Source of the DNA: RH-AL1 sp965249685
Lineage (GTDB): Bacteria; Pseudomonadota; Alphaproteobacteria; Rhizobiales; Beijerinckiaceae
Length of the DNA stretch: 64,000 nt
NCBI GenBank assembly: GCA_965249685.1
Contig: CBDFMN010000003.1
Location: 1,116,001-1,180,000 of the forward strand
Reading direction: 5' to 3'
The position numbers were made by a program, and so were the translations under genes. Of the stretch, positions 16,532 through 24,223 are shown one piece after another. Each line of letters opens with the position of its first letter. Positions within the stretch are counted from its first letter, which is position 1. The notes beneath the pieces are model-generated. The model saw only the letters and a list, made by a program, of their open reading frames with translations. It did not search any database and was not told the origin of the DNA.

Positions 16532-17362
16532 TCAGGAAGAGGAGAGGAGAAAGGCGAGAAGAAGCGCGTCAAAGGCCTCGGACGCCTGGAGGTGGCCGGC
16601 GTGGCCGACCCCTGCCAGAACTTGAACCTCGTTCCGCCACAGGTTGCGGTAAGGAAGGCGCTTGAGGTAGCCAAAGTTGACGAACGGATCTTCAGAGCCA
16701 TGCAGCACGGCCAGCGGGCGCGGGTCCCGCGCCACGAGGTCGCGCGTGTCGCGCCCGATGCCGGCAAGGCCGTTGCGCACCATCCAGGACCGTGCCGCCC
16801 CGTCTGTCCTTCGCACGGCCGCGACGAGGCTTTCCGGGACTGCCTCGATCCCCAGCATGGCGCGGGCGTAAAGCCTGCACTCTTCGTCGCTGAGCACCTC
16901 CTGACCGGCGAGTGCCATGCTGGAGGACAGAACGAACGCCTCCGGCAGCGCAGCCGGACCCGGCTGGATCGGCGGGGTGCCCCAGATCAGGAGTGAGCGG
17001 ACGCGCGCATCGCCGCCCATCAACTCCAGTCCAATATGGCCGCCGAGCGACCAGCCCGCGACATGGACGTCGGAGATGGCCAGGAGATCGAGGACCTGGC
17101 CGATCGCAGCGGCATAGCCGGGGAAACTGTAGGTCTCGGCGGCAGAGACGGCATCGTCCGACAGGCCATGGCCGGGCAGGTCCAGCACGAGCACGCCGAA
17201 GCCGTGCCGCCGGAGCATCGCGGTCTGCGAGGTAAAGACGGTTTGATCGGCCGAATTGCCGTGGAGAAGCAAGACCGTCGGACGTTCGCCCGGCTCATAG
17301 AGGCCCAGCACGCGACCACCCGCGCAATCGAACTGGAAAAGCGGAGGCTTGACCGACACCAT
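16532..17362 (-). CDS. alpha/beta-fold hydrolase next to luxR
   Basis: Alpha/beta hydrolase of 276 residues. The oxyanion-hole motif LLLHGNSAD, the nucleophile elbow GWSLGG, the acid in LHGSEDPF and the C-terminal His in GVGHAGHLQ together make a complete Ser-Asp-His triad. The substrate is unknown; this superfamily includes esterases, haloperoxidase-like enzymes and some acyl-homoserine-lactone lactonases. Its position just upstream of and co-directional with luxR suggests a role in the same circuit, possibly turning over the signal, but that is inference. I start at ATG 17362 (MVSVKPPLF), preceded by GAGGTG. Confidence 0.85.
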   Translation of the reverse strand: MVSVKPPLFQFDCAGGRVLGLYEPGERPTVLLLHGNSADQTVFTSQTAMLRRHGFGVLVLDLPGHGLSDDAVSAAETYSFPGYAAAIGQVLDLLAISDVHVAGWSLGGHIGLELMGGDARVRSLLIWGTPPIQPGPAALPEAFVLSSSMALAGQEVLSDEECRLYARAMLGIEAVPESLVAAVRRTDGAARSWMVRNGLAGIGRDTRDLVARDPRPLAVLHGSEDPFVNFGYLKRLPYRNLWRNEVQVLAGVGHAGHLQASEAFDALLLAFLLSSS

Positions 17363-17867
17363 CACCTCACGACGCGGGAAATGCAGCAACCCTCGCCGGA
17401 GGACGATAGGCAGATCCTAAGGTTAAGCAATGGGTAAAATACAACCGGAGGGCGTTGTCCCAAATCAAGATTGCGCGAACACCCTATCGACGAATCATGC
17501 ACGAATCGGTCGCTGGCCAACGACGCTATTTGTTCTGCCTTCGCCGCTTGCCACGACGCCCGAGCGACCAGAGCGCGTTGATTATCAACGCTTTGCATCT
17601 TGTCGGCGCACGCACGGGCCAATGCGAGGCAGGCGTTGTCGCGACCAATCGCCATTTCGGATCGTATCCATACTGTATTCGCGTCAAGGGAAGCTGCGTG
17701 CCTGACTGCAACCCTAGGATTACCTTTGCAATCTGCATCACGGGCGCGGATCGTGGCGCCAGAGCGTACGGCATGGATGCGCGCGGCCGAGCTGGAGACC
17801 TGCTCGTACCACGCGTGCGACACGCCGGGTTGCGCCATGCGGCAGCTTCTCTATAAGGGTCGCCAGT
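17363..17867. other. 505-bp intergenic stretch rich in A+T, no convincing gene
   Basis: This gap lies between the divergent side of the hydrolase/luxR pair and tRNA-Pro. Several short frames exist, but none shows family similarity. The first 300 bases are visibly richer in A+T than the flanking genes. The region must hold the promoter of the hydrolase-luxR unit and of tRNA-Pro. I looked for a second lux box and found none; a 17-bp palindrome is listed separately. Confidence 0.6.
17575..17591. repeat. perfect 17-bp palindrome, possible operator
   Basis: GCGTTGAT and ATCAACGC flank a single T. Size and symmetry are typical of a dimeric helix-turn-helix operator, and it lies about 213 bp upstream of the hydrolase-luxR unit. 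No regulator can be assigned to it. Confidence 0.4.
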
Positions 17868-17945
17868 CGGAGTGTAGCGCAGCCCGGTTAGCGCACTAGT
17901 CTGGGGGACTAGGGGTCGGAGGTTCGAATCCTCTCACTCCGACCA
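17868..17945 (+). tRNA. tRNA-Pro (GGG)
   Basis: A full cloverleaf can be drawn: acceptor CGGAGTG pairing with CACTCCG, anticodon stem CTAGT/ACTAG with loop CTGGGGG (anticodon GGG, reads CCC), T-arm GGAGGTTCGAATCCTC, and an encoded CCA end. Its place next to the MerR and ihfA genes is the usual arrangement in related genomes. Confidence 0.95.
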
Positions 17946-17964
17946 TCGCGTTTCCGTCCAGATG

Positions 17965-18462
17965 CTATCGCAGGACGGCTTGTAGGATGCGCTGGCATTC
18001 GGCGATTGACTCCAGAGCGCCCGCGAGAAGGTCACGGTCTCCCGAAGCGACGCGGACGGGCACTTGCAGCTCCGGCACTTGCAGCCCAGGCGCGACGGGA
18101 TCCTGATCGCTGGACGGCGATCCTCCCTCCTCCGGCATTGCAAAGCTCTCGGCCTCGCCGCCCTCCTCGTCGGCAAAGCTCATCGTGCCGGCGGGCCTTG
18201 CTCCGCCTTGCAGGCCTCTGGCGCCCTGCTCCTTCAGGAGCCGTTGCACCCCTTTGATCGTGTAGCCCTCGCCGTACAGAAGTTGGCGAATCGCCAGCAG
18301 CAGCCGGACGTCGGCGGGACGATAGAAGCGCCGGCCGCCGGCGCGCTTCAACGGCTTCACCTGGGGAAAGCGGGTCTCCCAAAACCGCAGGACGTGCTGC
18401 GGCAGGTCGAGCTCGTCGGCGACCTCGCTGATCGTGCGAAACGCGTCGGCGCTCTTGGTCAT
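17965..18462 (-). CDS. MerR-family transcriptional regulator
   Basis: A 165-residue protein with an N-terminal MerR winged helix (RTISEVADELDLPQHVLRFWETRFPQVKPLKRAGGRRFYRPADVRLL, about residues 9-56). It is followed by a linker rich in Gly, Glu and Pro and a short C-terminal helix. There is no Cys-based metal site. It follows ihfA by 34 bp on the minus strand, the arrangement seen in many alphaproteobacteria. Its targets are not known from sequence. Confidence 0.9.
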   Translation of the reverse strand: MTKSADAFRTISEVADELDLPQHVLRFWETRFPQVKPLKRAGGRRFYRPADVRLLLAIRQLLYGEGYTIKGVQRLLKEQGARGLQGGARPAGTMSFADEEGGEAESFAMPEEGGSPSSDQDPVAPGLQVPELQVPVRVASGDRDLLAGALESIAECQRILQAVLR

Positions 18463-18496
18463 GCGACCTCAGTGCGGAGGATCAACGGCCACGCTC

Positions 18497-18865
18497 CTAA
18501 TCCTCGGTCGGGACCTCTTCGCCATTCATTTGCGCCTTGAGCACATTGGACGGTTTGAACACGAGCACGCGCCGCTGCATGATCGGCACTTCGACGCCGG
18601 TCTTCGGGTTGCGACCGACGCGCTCGCCCTTGTCGCGCACGATGAACGAGCCGAATGAGGACAGCTTGACCGTCTCACCGACAGCGAGCCGATCGACCAT
18701 CTCGCCCAGCACCATCTCGACGAGCACGGCGGATTCCTTGCGCGAGAGGCCGACGCGGCGATAGACGGCTTCAGCCAGATCGACGCGCGTTACCGTCCGC
18801 AAGGCAGCAACCCGCGACGGGGTTGCTTTCGAACGCGCGAGCGATGAGATGTCCATCTTCTTCAT
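18497..18865 (-). CDS. ihfA: integration host factor alpha subunit
   Basis: DNA-bending nucleoid protein, partner of IHF-beta, acting at promoters, recombination sites and origins. The core TVTRVDLAEAVYRRVGLSRKESAVLVEMVLGEMVDRLAVGETVKLSSFGSF and the DNA-intercalating arm NPKTGVEVPIMQRRVLVFKPSN are complete. The protein carries about 20 extra N-terminal residues (MKKMDISSLARSKATPSRVA) relative to typical IhfA. Three nearby in-frame ATGs make the exact start uncertain; I chose 18865. It lies downstream of fabH and upstream of the MerR gene. Confidence 0.92.
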   Translation of the reverse strand: MKKMDISSLARSKATPSRVAALRTVTRVDLAEAVYRRVGLSRKESAVLVEMVLGEMVDRLAVGETVKLSSFGSFIVRDKGERVGRNPKTGVEVPIMQRRVLVFKPSNVLKAQMNGEEVPTED

Positions 18866-19097
18866 CATACCACCGGAAGTCGCCGCCGCCCGCAATCACC
18901 ACGGCATCGCGCCGAGCGGAATCGGCTGCACGAGACGCCGAAACATAGTTAAGTTTCACCGATCCACACGGGGATAACAAGGGCGCGCGAGCAGCAAAAA
19001 AGGCATAAGTATCGAGCGCTACAAGACTTTCGCATCACGGGCGGTTCAATCGTCCGCGTCCGAACGTGGCGTTTGCCGCCTGCGGATCCTTTGACGC

Positions 19098-20090
19098 CTA
19101 CCAGCGGATCAGCGCGGAGCCCCAGGTGAAGCCGCCGCCCATCGCCTCGATCATCACAAGGTCGCCGACCTTGATGCGGCCGTCCGCGCGGGCGGCGCAC
19201 AGCGCGAGGGGAATGGAGGCAGCCGACGTGTTGGCGTGCCGGTCCACGGTGACGACCACCTTATGCGCCGGGATCCCGAGTTTCTCCGCGGACGCGTCGA
19301 TGATGCGGCGGTTCGCCTGGTGCGGCACGAACCAATCGAGGTCGGCGGCGCTGGTCCCCGTCGCGGCGAAGGCGTCGGCGATCACGTCCGTGACCATGCC
19401 GACGGCGTGGCGGAAGACTTCGCGTCCGGCCATCTTGAGGTGACCGGTGGTCTGCGTCGCCGATGGGCCGCCATCGACGTAGAGCTTATCGATGTGACGC
19501 CCGTCGGAGCGCAAGTGCGAGGTCAGCACGCCGCGATCGTGCACGGTACCTTCCCCCGCACGCGCCTCCAGGATCATGGCGGCGGCACCGTCGCCGAACA
19601 GCACGCAGGTCGTGCGGTCCTCCCAGTCAAGGATGCGCGAGAAGGTCTCCGCGCCGATGACCAGAGCGCGCCGGTGCGAGCCTGAGGTCAAGAACTTGTC
19701 GGCGGTCGCGACGGCGAAGACGAAGCCCGAGCAGACCGCCTGGAGATCGAAGGCGGCCCCTCCCGTCATGCCGAGCCCGTGCTGCACCTGGGTTGCGACG
19801 GACGGGAAGGTGAAATCCGGCGTCGAGGTGGCGACCACCACGAGGTCGAGGTCGGAGGCGAGGAGCCCCGCGTCCTCCAGCGCCGCTTGTGCCGCATGGA
19901 GCGCCAGCGTCGAAGTGCGTTCGTCCGGCGCGGCGATATGGCGTCGCGTGATGCCGGTGCGCTGCACGATCCATTCGTCGGACGTGGCCAGTCGCGCGGC
20001 GAGATCGCTGTTGGTGACAACGGTCTTGGGCAGGTAAGAGCCGGTCCCGACGACGACGGAGCGAAGCCGACCCCTGTTCACGTGACTCAC
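19098..20090 (-). CDS. fabH: beta-ketoacyl-ACP synthase III
   Basis: Starts fatty-acid chains by condensing acetyl-CoA with malonyl-ACP (330 residues, cytoplasmic). The active-site Cys120 lies in DLQAVCSGF, and the His in VPHQANRRIID plus the following Asn complete the catalytic set. N-terminal SYLPKTVVTNSDL and TDEW/SDEW-type motifs fit the family. The ATG lies 6 bp after the plsX stop, and ihfA follows downstream, a conserved alpha operon. Confidence 0.97.
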   Translation of the reverse strand: MSHVNRGRLRSVVVGTGSYLPKTVVTNSDLAARLATSDEWIVQRTGITRRHIAAPDERTSTLALHAAQAALEDAGLLASDLDLVVVATSTPDFTFPSVATQVQHGLGMTGGAAFDLQAVCSGFVFAVATADKFLTSGSHRRALVIGAETFSRILDWEDRTTCVLFGDGAAAMILEARAGEGTVHDRGVLTSHLRSDGRHIDKLYVDGGPSATQTTGHLKMAGREVFRHAVGMVTDVIADAFAATGTSAADLDWFVPHQANRRIIDASAEKLGIPAHKVVVTVDRHANTSAASIPLALCAARADGRIKVGDLVMIEAMGGGFTWGSALIRW

Positions 20091-20096
20091 GATCGA

Positions 20097-21185
20097 TCAG
20101 TCCTTCGCGGCTGCCAGCGCCGTTCGAGCCGCGACGGCTGCGTCCAGCCGCTCGGCGGTGTCCGTCTGCTCGCTCAAGGCAAGCGCCAAAGTCTCGCGGA
20201 TTTTCCGCAGAAGTTCGTGGCGCACCATGGCATAGGCCAAGTCGATCGCGCCAGCCGTCGCCTCGGCGTCGGCCCCGCCGTGGCTCTTGATGACCACGCC
20301 GTCCAGACCGAGGAAGACGCCGCCGTTGGGGGGCGTCATCTTGGCCCGCAACGCAGCAAACGCATTGCGGGCCAGGAGGTAGCCGATCTTCGACAGGACC
20401 GAACCGCTCATCGCTTCGCGCAGGTAAAGGGCGATCTGCTTCGCCGTCCCTTCGGCCGTCTTGAGGGCGATGTTGCCCGTAAACCCTTCCGTTACGACCA
20501 CGTCGACCGTACCCTTGCCGATGTCGTCGCCCTCGACGAAACCCTTGTAGAGGAGCGCGGGAGACGTCGATTCGTGCAGCATGCGGGAGGCGGCCTTGAC
20601 CTCCTCCAGCCCCTTGATCTCCTCGACGCCGACGTTGAGCAGGCCGACGGTCGGCCGCTCGATATCGAGCACGATGCGCGCCATCGCCGAACCCATGATG
20701 GCGAGGTCGACGAGCATGCGCGCGTCTGCGCCGATGTTGGCGCCGACGTCGAGCACGATGGAACGGCCGCGCACGGTGGGCCAGATCGCGGCGATGGCCG
20801 GTCGGTCGATCTGCGGCATGGTGCGGAGGCAGATCTTGGCCATCGCCATCAGCGCGCCTGTGTTGCCGGCCGAGACGATCGCGTCGGCCGCGTCCGTCTT
20901 TACCGCGTCGATCGCCAGCCACATGGAGGAGGTGCGACGCCCCGCCCGCAACGCCTGGCTCGGCTTGTCGTCCATGCGCACCGCCACGCTCGTGTGCACG
21001 ACCCGGGACACCGCGGCCAGCGCGGGTCGGCTGGCGAGCAGCGGCTCGATTTCTTCTCGCTTGCCGTAGAACTGGAAGGCCATGTCCGGGTGCCGCGCCA
21101 GCGCCAGCGCCGCGCCCTCGACGAGCGCGGGCGGCCCTACGTCGCCACCCATCGCGTCGAGCGCGATCCTGACCGGAACCGTCAT
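20097..21185 (-). CDS. plsX: phosphate acyltransferase PlsX
   Basis: Makes acyl-phosphate from acyl-ACP, the first step of PlsX/PlsY phospholipid synthesis (362 residues, peripheral membrane). The family N-terminus RIALDAMGGDVGPPALVEGAALA is clear, as are the SAGNTGALMA and DVGANIGADARMLVDLAIMG segments. It lies between the DUF177 gene and fabH on the minus strand, linking phospholipid and fatty-acid initiation in one unit. Confidence 0.97.
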   Translation of the reverse strand: MTVPVRIALDAMGGDVGPPALVEGAALALARHPDMAFQFYGKREEIEPLLASRPALAAVSRVVHTSVAVRMDDKPSQALRAGRRTSSMWLAIDAVKTDAADAIVSAGNTGALMAMAKICLRTMPQIDRPAIAAIWPTVRGRSIVLDVGANIGADARMLVDLAIMGSAMARIVLDIERPTVGLLNVGVEEIKGLEEVKAASRMLHESTSPALLYKGFVEGDDIGKGTVDVVVTEGFTGNIALKTAEGTAKQIALYLREAMSGSVLSKIGYLLARNAFAALRAKMTPPNGGVFLGLDGVVIKSHGGADAEATAGAIDLAYAMVRHELLRKIRETLALALSEQTDTAERLDAAVAARTALAAAKD

Positions 21186-21222
21186 GGGCGGCTATCCTGC
21201 TGCAACGCGCGTCGAGGTCGGG

Positions 21223-21789
21223 TCACGATGGGTCCTTGAGACGTCCGAGGGCCGCGAAAGGCGACCGGTCCTGCTCTTCTTCGCCGCTGGACACGTCACT
21301 GAAATGAACCCCCGGCTTTTTCGGGTAGGGATCGCATCCCAGCACGACGAATTCCAGCGCGACCGCGCCGAGATCGATCGCATTGTCGACGATAGGGTCG
21401 GGATCGTCTTCGGGCGCGTCAAGGTCGATGTCGGCCGTCCGCGCGCTCCCGAGGGCCTCCGCAGACTTGGGCGGGGCGAATCGGATGGCGACATCCTGCC
21501 GGACGGTGCTCTCGAACGGCTCGAGGGTCGCCACGCAAACCTGCGTCAGCACCGCCTCGACCTTCCCCGTCACGTCGAATTGGCCGCCGGCCCGGGGCGT
21601 GACGCGAAGGTCGGCGTGCAGGGAGGCGACGGCGGGAAAGCCGAGGTCCGCGGCGATCGCCTCGCACTCGGCCGGGGCCGCATCGAACGCGCGGGCGACA
21701 CCGTTGGACGATACCTCGCGCAGGCGCAGCGGCCGGTGAAACGGGCCGCGCGGCGGCGAGGCGTTGGCACCGGGCGTCTTGGCCATCAT
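21223..21789 (-). CDS. DUF177/YceD-family protein
   Basis: Protein of 188 residues with the DUF177 core: a central beta-rich segment ending in TQVCVATLEPFESTVRQDVAIRF, then an acidic stretch and DLGAVALEFVVLGCDPYPKKPGVHF near the C-terminus. Members usually lie next to rpmF and have been linked to ribosomal large-subunit RNA in other bacteria. Here rpmF is absent from the neighbourhood, and plsX follows. The start overlaps the stop of the upstream chaperone gene by 4 bp. Confidence 0.88.
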   Translation of the reverse strand: MMAKTPGANASPPRGPFHRPLRLREVSSNGVARAFDAAPAECEAIAADLGFPAVASLHADLRVTPRAGGQFDVTGKVEAVLTQVCVATLEPFESTVRQDVAIRFAPPKSAEALGSARTADIDLDAPEDDPDPIVDNAIDLGAVALEFVVLGCDPYPKKPGVHFSDVSSGEEEQDRSPFAALGRLKDPS

Positions 21790-22334
21790 GCCTGCCCCGC
21801 GACGATCGACGCATCGGGAAACGGCGGCCGCGCTTCGAGGAAGACCTGCAGCGCGACCGCGTCGAGGAGGGTAGCGGCCTCTTCGACGTAGCGCGTCAGT
21901 AGACGAAGGGCGGAGGGTCGCTCTCCCGCTGCCACGGCCAAGACGTTGCGGGCGAGAGCCTCCTGCAGGCCGTCGCCGCGTCGCAATGCCTCGTCGTAGG
22001 CGGTCGAGCGGCCGAGGAAGGCCTCGACCAACCGTTTCATCCGTTTGGGAACGACCGTGTCGCCAACGCCGCTCTCGCGCAGCGTATGATCGAAATGGCG
22101 AAAGATCGCGTCCACCAGGTCCTGCGCGACTTCGGGACCCGGTGTGGGCAGAGCGTTGAGGCGGCGCAGCACGAGAGCGGCGTGCAGCGTCACGCTCTCG
22201 AACCGCCCCTCGAACGTGTCGACCATCCCAAGCTCCGTGAACAAGGCCGGCTGCCGAGCCGCCGCGACCGTGGCGGCGTAGAGGCCCGCGATGACGGCTT
22301 GATTGTCCGATCGCCGGAAGAGCCTAAAGGTCAT
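21786..22334 (-). CDS. ubiquinol-cytochrome c chaperone (CBP3 family)
   Basis: Protein of 182 residues (start MTFRLFRRSDN) with the helical CBP3/UQCC1 fold: AVIAGLYAATVAAARQPALFTELGMVDTFEGRFESVTLHAALVLRRL and LVDAIFRHFDHTLRESGVGDTVVPKRMKRLVEAFLGR. In mitochondria the homologue assists cytochrome b assembly into the bc1 complex. It is translationally coupled to the DUF177 gene downstream and divergent from the bamE-like gene. Confidence 0.9.
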   Translation of the reverse strand: MTFRLFRRSDNQAVIAGLYAATVAAARQPALFTELGMVDTFEGRFESVTLHAALVLRRLNALPTPGPEVAQDLVDAIFRHFDHTLRESGVGDTVVPKRMKRLVEAFLGRSTAYDEALRRGDGLQEALARNVLAVAAGERPSALRLLTRYVEEAATLLDAVALQVFLEARPPFPDASIVAGQA

Positions 22335-22488
22335 CGAGCAGGCCCGCACCGCCATCGAGCGGGGAGCCCGTCTCTCGGCGCGCGCCCCTCATCTTGCTTT
22401 CGTCACAAGCGGGGGGTAGGCATCGCGGGCTACGAACGCAAGCGAAACTTGCGCTGCCGAACAGGCGAGACGGAGACCTGACGACGCC

Positions 22489-22995
22489 ATGCAGTCCATC
22501 CTTGCCGCTTCGCGCCCCGCGTCTCGGTTCGCGGCAGCCTTCTCCGGACTTTTCGCGACGTGGAAGCGCCCGGCACAATGGCTTGCCGTTGGTCTACTCA
22601 CCGCTTCGCTCGGTGGTTGCCTCGGCTACGACGGCGAGGTCTCGCACGGCTTCCAGGCCGACCCGCAGGTTCTCGCCGACGTGAAGCCGGGATCGAGCGC
22701 GGAGCAGGTCCTGGTGCTTCTGGGCACACCCTCCACGACCTCGACCGTCGGTGGCGACGCCTGGTATTACATCTCGCAGAAGACGTCCCGCAGCTTGGCT
22801 TTCATGCCGGCCAAGCTCGTCGACCAGCGGATCGTCGCGGTCTATTTCGACAAGGGCAAGAAGGTGTCGCGTCTGGCCAACTACGGGATGGACGAGGGCA
22901 AGGTCATCGACTTCTCCAGTCGCACGACGCCGACGAGCGGCGCCGAGGGCACGTTCCTCAAGAACATGATGCTTAACTTGATGAAGTTCGGCTGA
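22489..22995 (+). CDS. BamE/SmpA-type outer-membrane assembly lipoprotein
   Basis: Protein of 168 residues with an extended basic N-terminus and a lipobox-like LTASLGGC (Cys44). It is followed by the BamE fold (VLADVKPGSSAEQVLVLLGTPSTTSTVGGDAWYYISQ). BamE is an accessory lipoprotein of the outer-membrane beta-barrel insertion machine. The signal region is longer than usual (about 43 residues); an internal start would shorten it. It is divergent from the CBP3-type chaperone gene. Confidence 0.9.
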   Translation: MQSILAASRPASRFAAAFSGLFATWKRPAQWLAVGLLTASLGGCLGYDGEVSHGFQADPQVLADVKPGSSAEQVLVLLGTPSTTSTVGGDAWYYISQKTSRSLAFMPAKLVDQRIVAVYFDKGKKVSRLANYGMDEGKVIDFSSRTTPTSGAEGTFLKNMMLNLMKFG

Positions 22996-22998
22996 GAC

Positions 22999-24114
22999 TC
23001 AGGTCAGCGGCTCGTAACCGGTGATCTCTATGCCGAAGCCCGACAGGCCGACGTAGGTGCGCGGCGCGTCCGTACGCAGGCGGATGGAGCTGATGCCAAG
23101 GTCGCGCAGGATCTGCGCGCCAAGCCCGATCTCCCGCCATTGCTGGATACGAAGCGCCTCAAGCGGGGCCTCCTTCTGCCCGGCGGCGCGGACGGGAACC
23201 CCGGCCGCCCCGTCGCGAAGGTAGATGAAGACGCCCCTACCCTCTTCCTTAAAGCGCGCGAGGACTTTGCGCACCGAATCGCCGCCGGTTATCACGTCGG
23301 CGATAATGTCGACGCGATGCAGGCGCGTCGGCACGTCGCGGCCGTCGCCGATCTGCCCCTGCACGAAGGCGAAGTGCTGAACTTCATCGAACGGCGTGAC
23401 GTAGGCGTAGCAGGTGAGGGCCCCGCTGGTCCCTTCCACGGCAAAGGTCGCGACCCGCTCGACCAGCTTCTCGCGGCTCTGGCGATAGGCGATGAGGTCG
23501 GCGACCGAAATGCGCTTCAGCCCGTGACGCTCGGCGAACTCGGCGATCTGCGGGCCGGCCATGACCGTGCCGTCGTCGTTGGCAAGCTCGCAGATGACGC
23601 CGACGGGTGGCAGCCGCGCGAGCCGGCAGAGGTCGACCGCCGCCTCCGTATGACCGGACCGCATGAGCACGCCGCCCTCGCGGGCGATCAGCGGAAAGAC
23701 ATGGCCGGGCCGAACGAAGTCGCCGCTGCCGACGTTGCCGTTAGCCAGGGCCCTTACCGTGTTGGTGCGCTGCTCGGCCGAGATGCCGGTGGTGAGGCCG
23801 TGCCGCGTATCGACGGAGACGGTGAACGCCGTGCCCAGAGGCGCGTCGTTGGACGCCACCATGGGCGAGAGGTGCAGGCGCTTGGCGTCGTCCGCCGTGA
23901 CCGGGGCGCAGACGATGCCGCAGCAATGGCGGATGATGAAGGCCATCTTCTCCGGCGTGCAGAGCGAAGCAGCGCACACGAGGTCGCCCTCGTTCTCGCG
24001 ATCGTCGTCGTCGGTCACGATGACGATCTCGCCGCGCGCGACGGCGTCGATCGCGTCCATCACAGTTCTGTGGCTCACGGGATAGGGGATGGACGACAAA
24101 CCTGGCTCTCCCAC
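22999..24114 (-). CDS. ribB: 3,4-dihydroxy-2-butanone-4-phosphate synthase with degenerate GTP cyclohydrolase II domain
   Basis: Residues 1-215 form a complete RibB domain (ribulose 5-phosphate to dihydroxybutanone phosphate, riboflavin pathway), with the acidic metal site DDDDRENEGD, RPGHVFPL and HTEAAVDLCRLA. Residues 216-371 resemble RibA, but the zinc-binding Cys cluster is missing: the region that should carry it reads RLHRVDIIADVITGGDSVRKV. GTP cyclohydrolase activity is therefore unlikely, as known for several alpha RibBA-like proteins. A TTG five codons in has a better-spaced GGGAGAG site than the GTG used here. No FMN riboswitch is visible upstream. Confidence 0.93.
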   Translation of the reverse strand: MGEPGLSSIPYPVSHRTVMDAIDAVARGEIVIVTDDDDRENEGDLVCAASLCTPEKMAFIIRHCCGIVCAPVTADDAKRLHLSPMVASNDAPLGTAFTVSVDTRHGLTTGISAEQRTNTVRALANGNVGSGDFVRPGHVFPLIAREGGVLMRSGHTEAAVDLCRLARLPPVGVICELANDDGTVMAGPQIAEFAERHGLKRISVADLIAYRQSREKLVERVATFAVEGTSGALTCYAYVTPFDEVQHFAFVQGQIGDGRDVPTRLHRVDIIADVITGGDSVRKVLARFKEEGRGVFIYLRDGAAGVPVRAAGQKEAPLEALRIQQWREIGLGAQILRDLGISSIRLRTDAPRTYVGLSGFGIEITGYEPLT

Positions 24115-24223
24115 GCTCCGGACCCGGCCCGAGCACGCCGCTTATAGACCTATGTAGTCGAACGCGTCGCCGCCATGGGGCGCAGGCGCCGCTCCCGCCA
24201 AACGCCGATCGTGAGGCGCCGTC

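Noticed and set aside
17363..17867. Second lux box upstream of the hydrolase-luxR unit
   Set aside because: Only half-sites such as ACCTG occur; no matching CAGGT at the right distance was found.
17868..17945. tRNA-Pro as the attachment site of an island carrying the luxI locus
   Set aside because: The locus lies on the 5' side of the tRNA; no integrase and no duplicated tRNA 3' end were found.
24115..24223. FMN riboswitch upstream of ribB
   Set aside because: The short gap to aroC lacks the conserved RFN-element segments.
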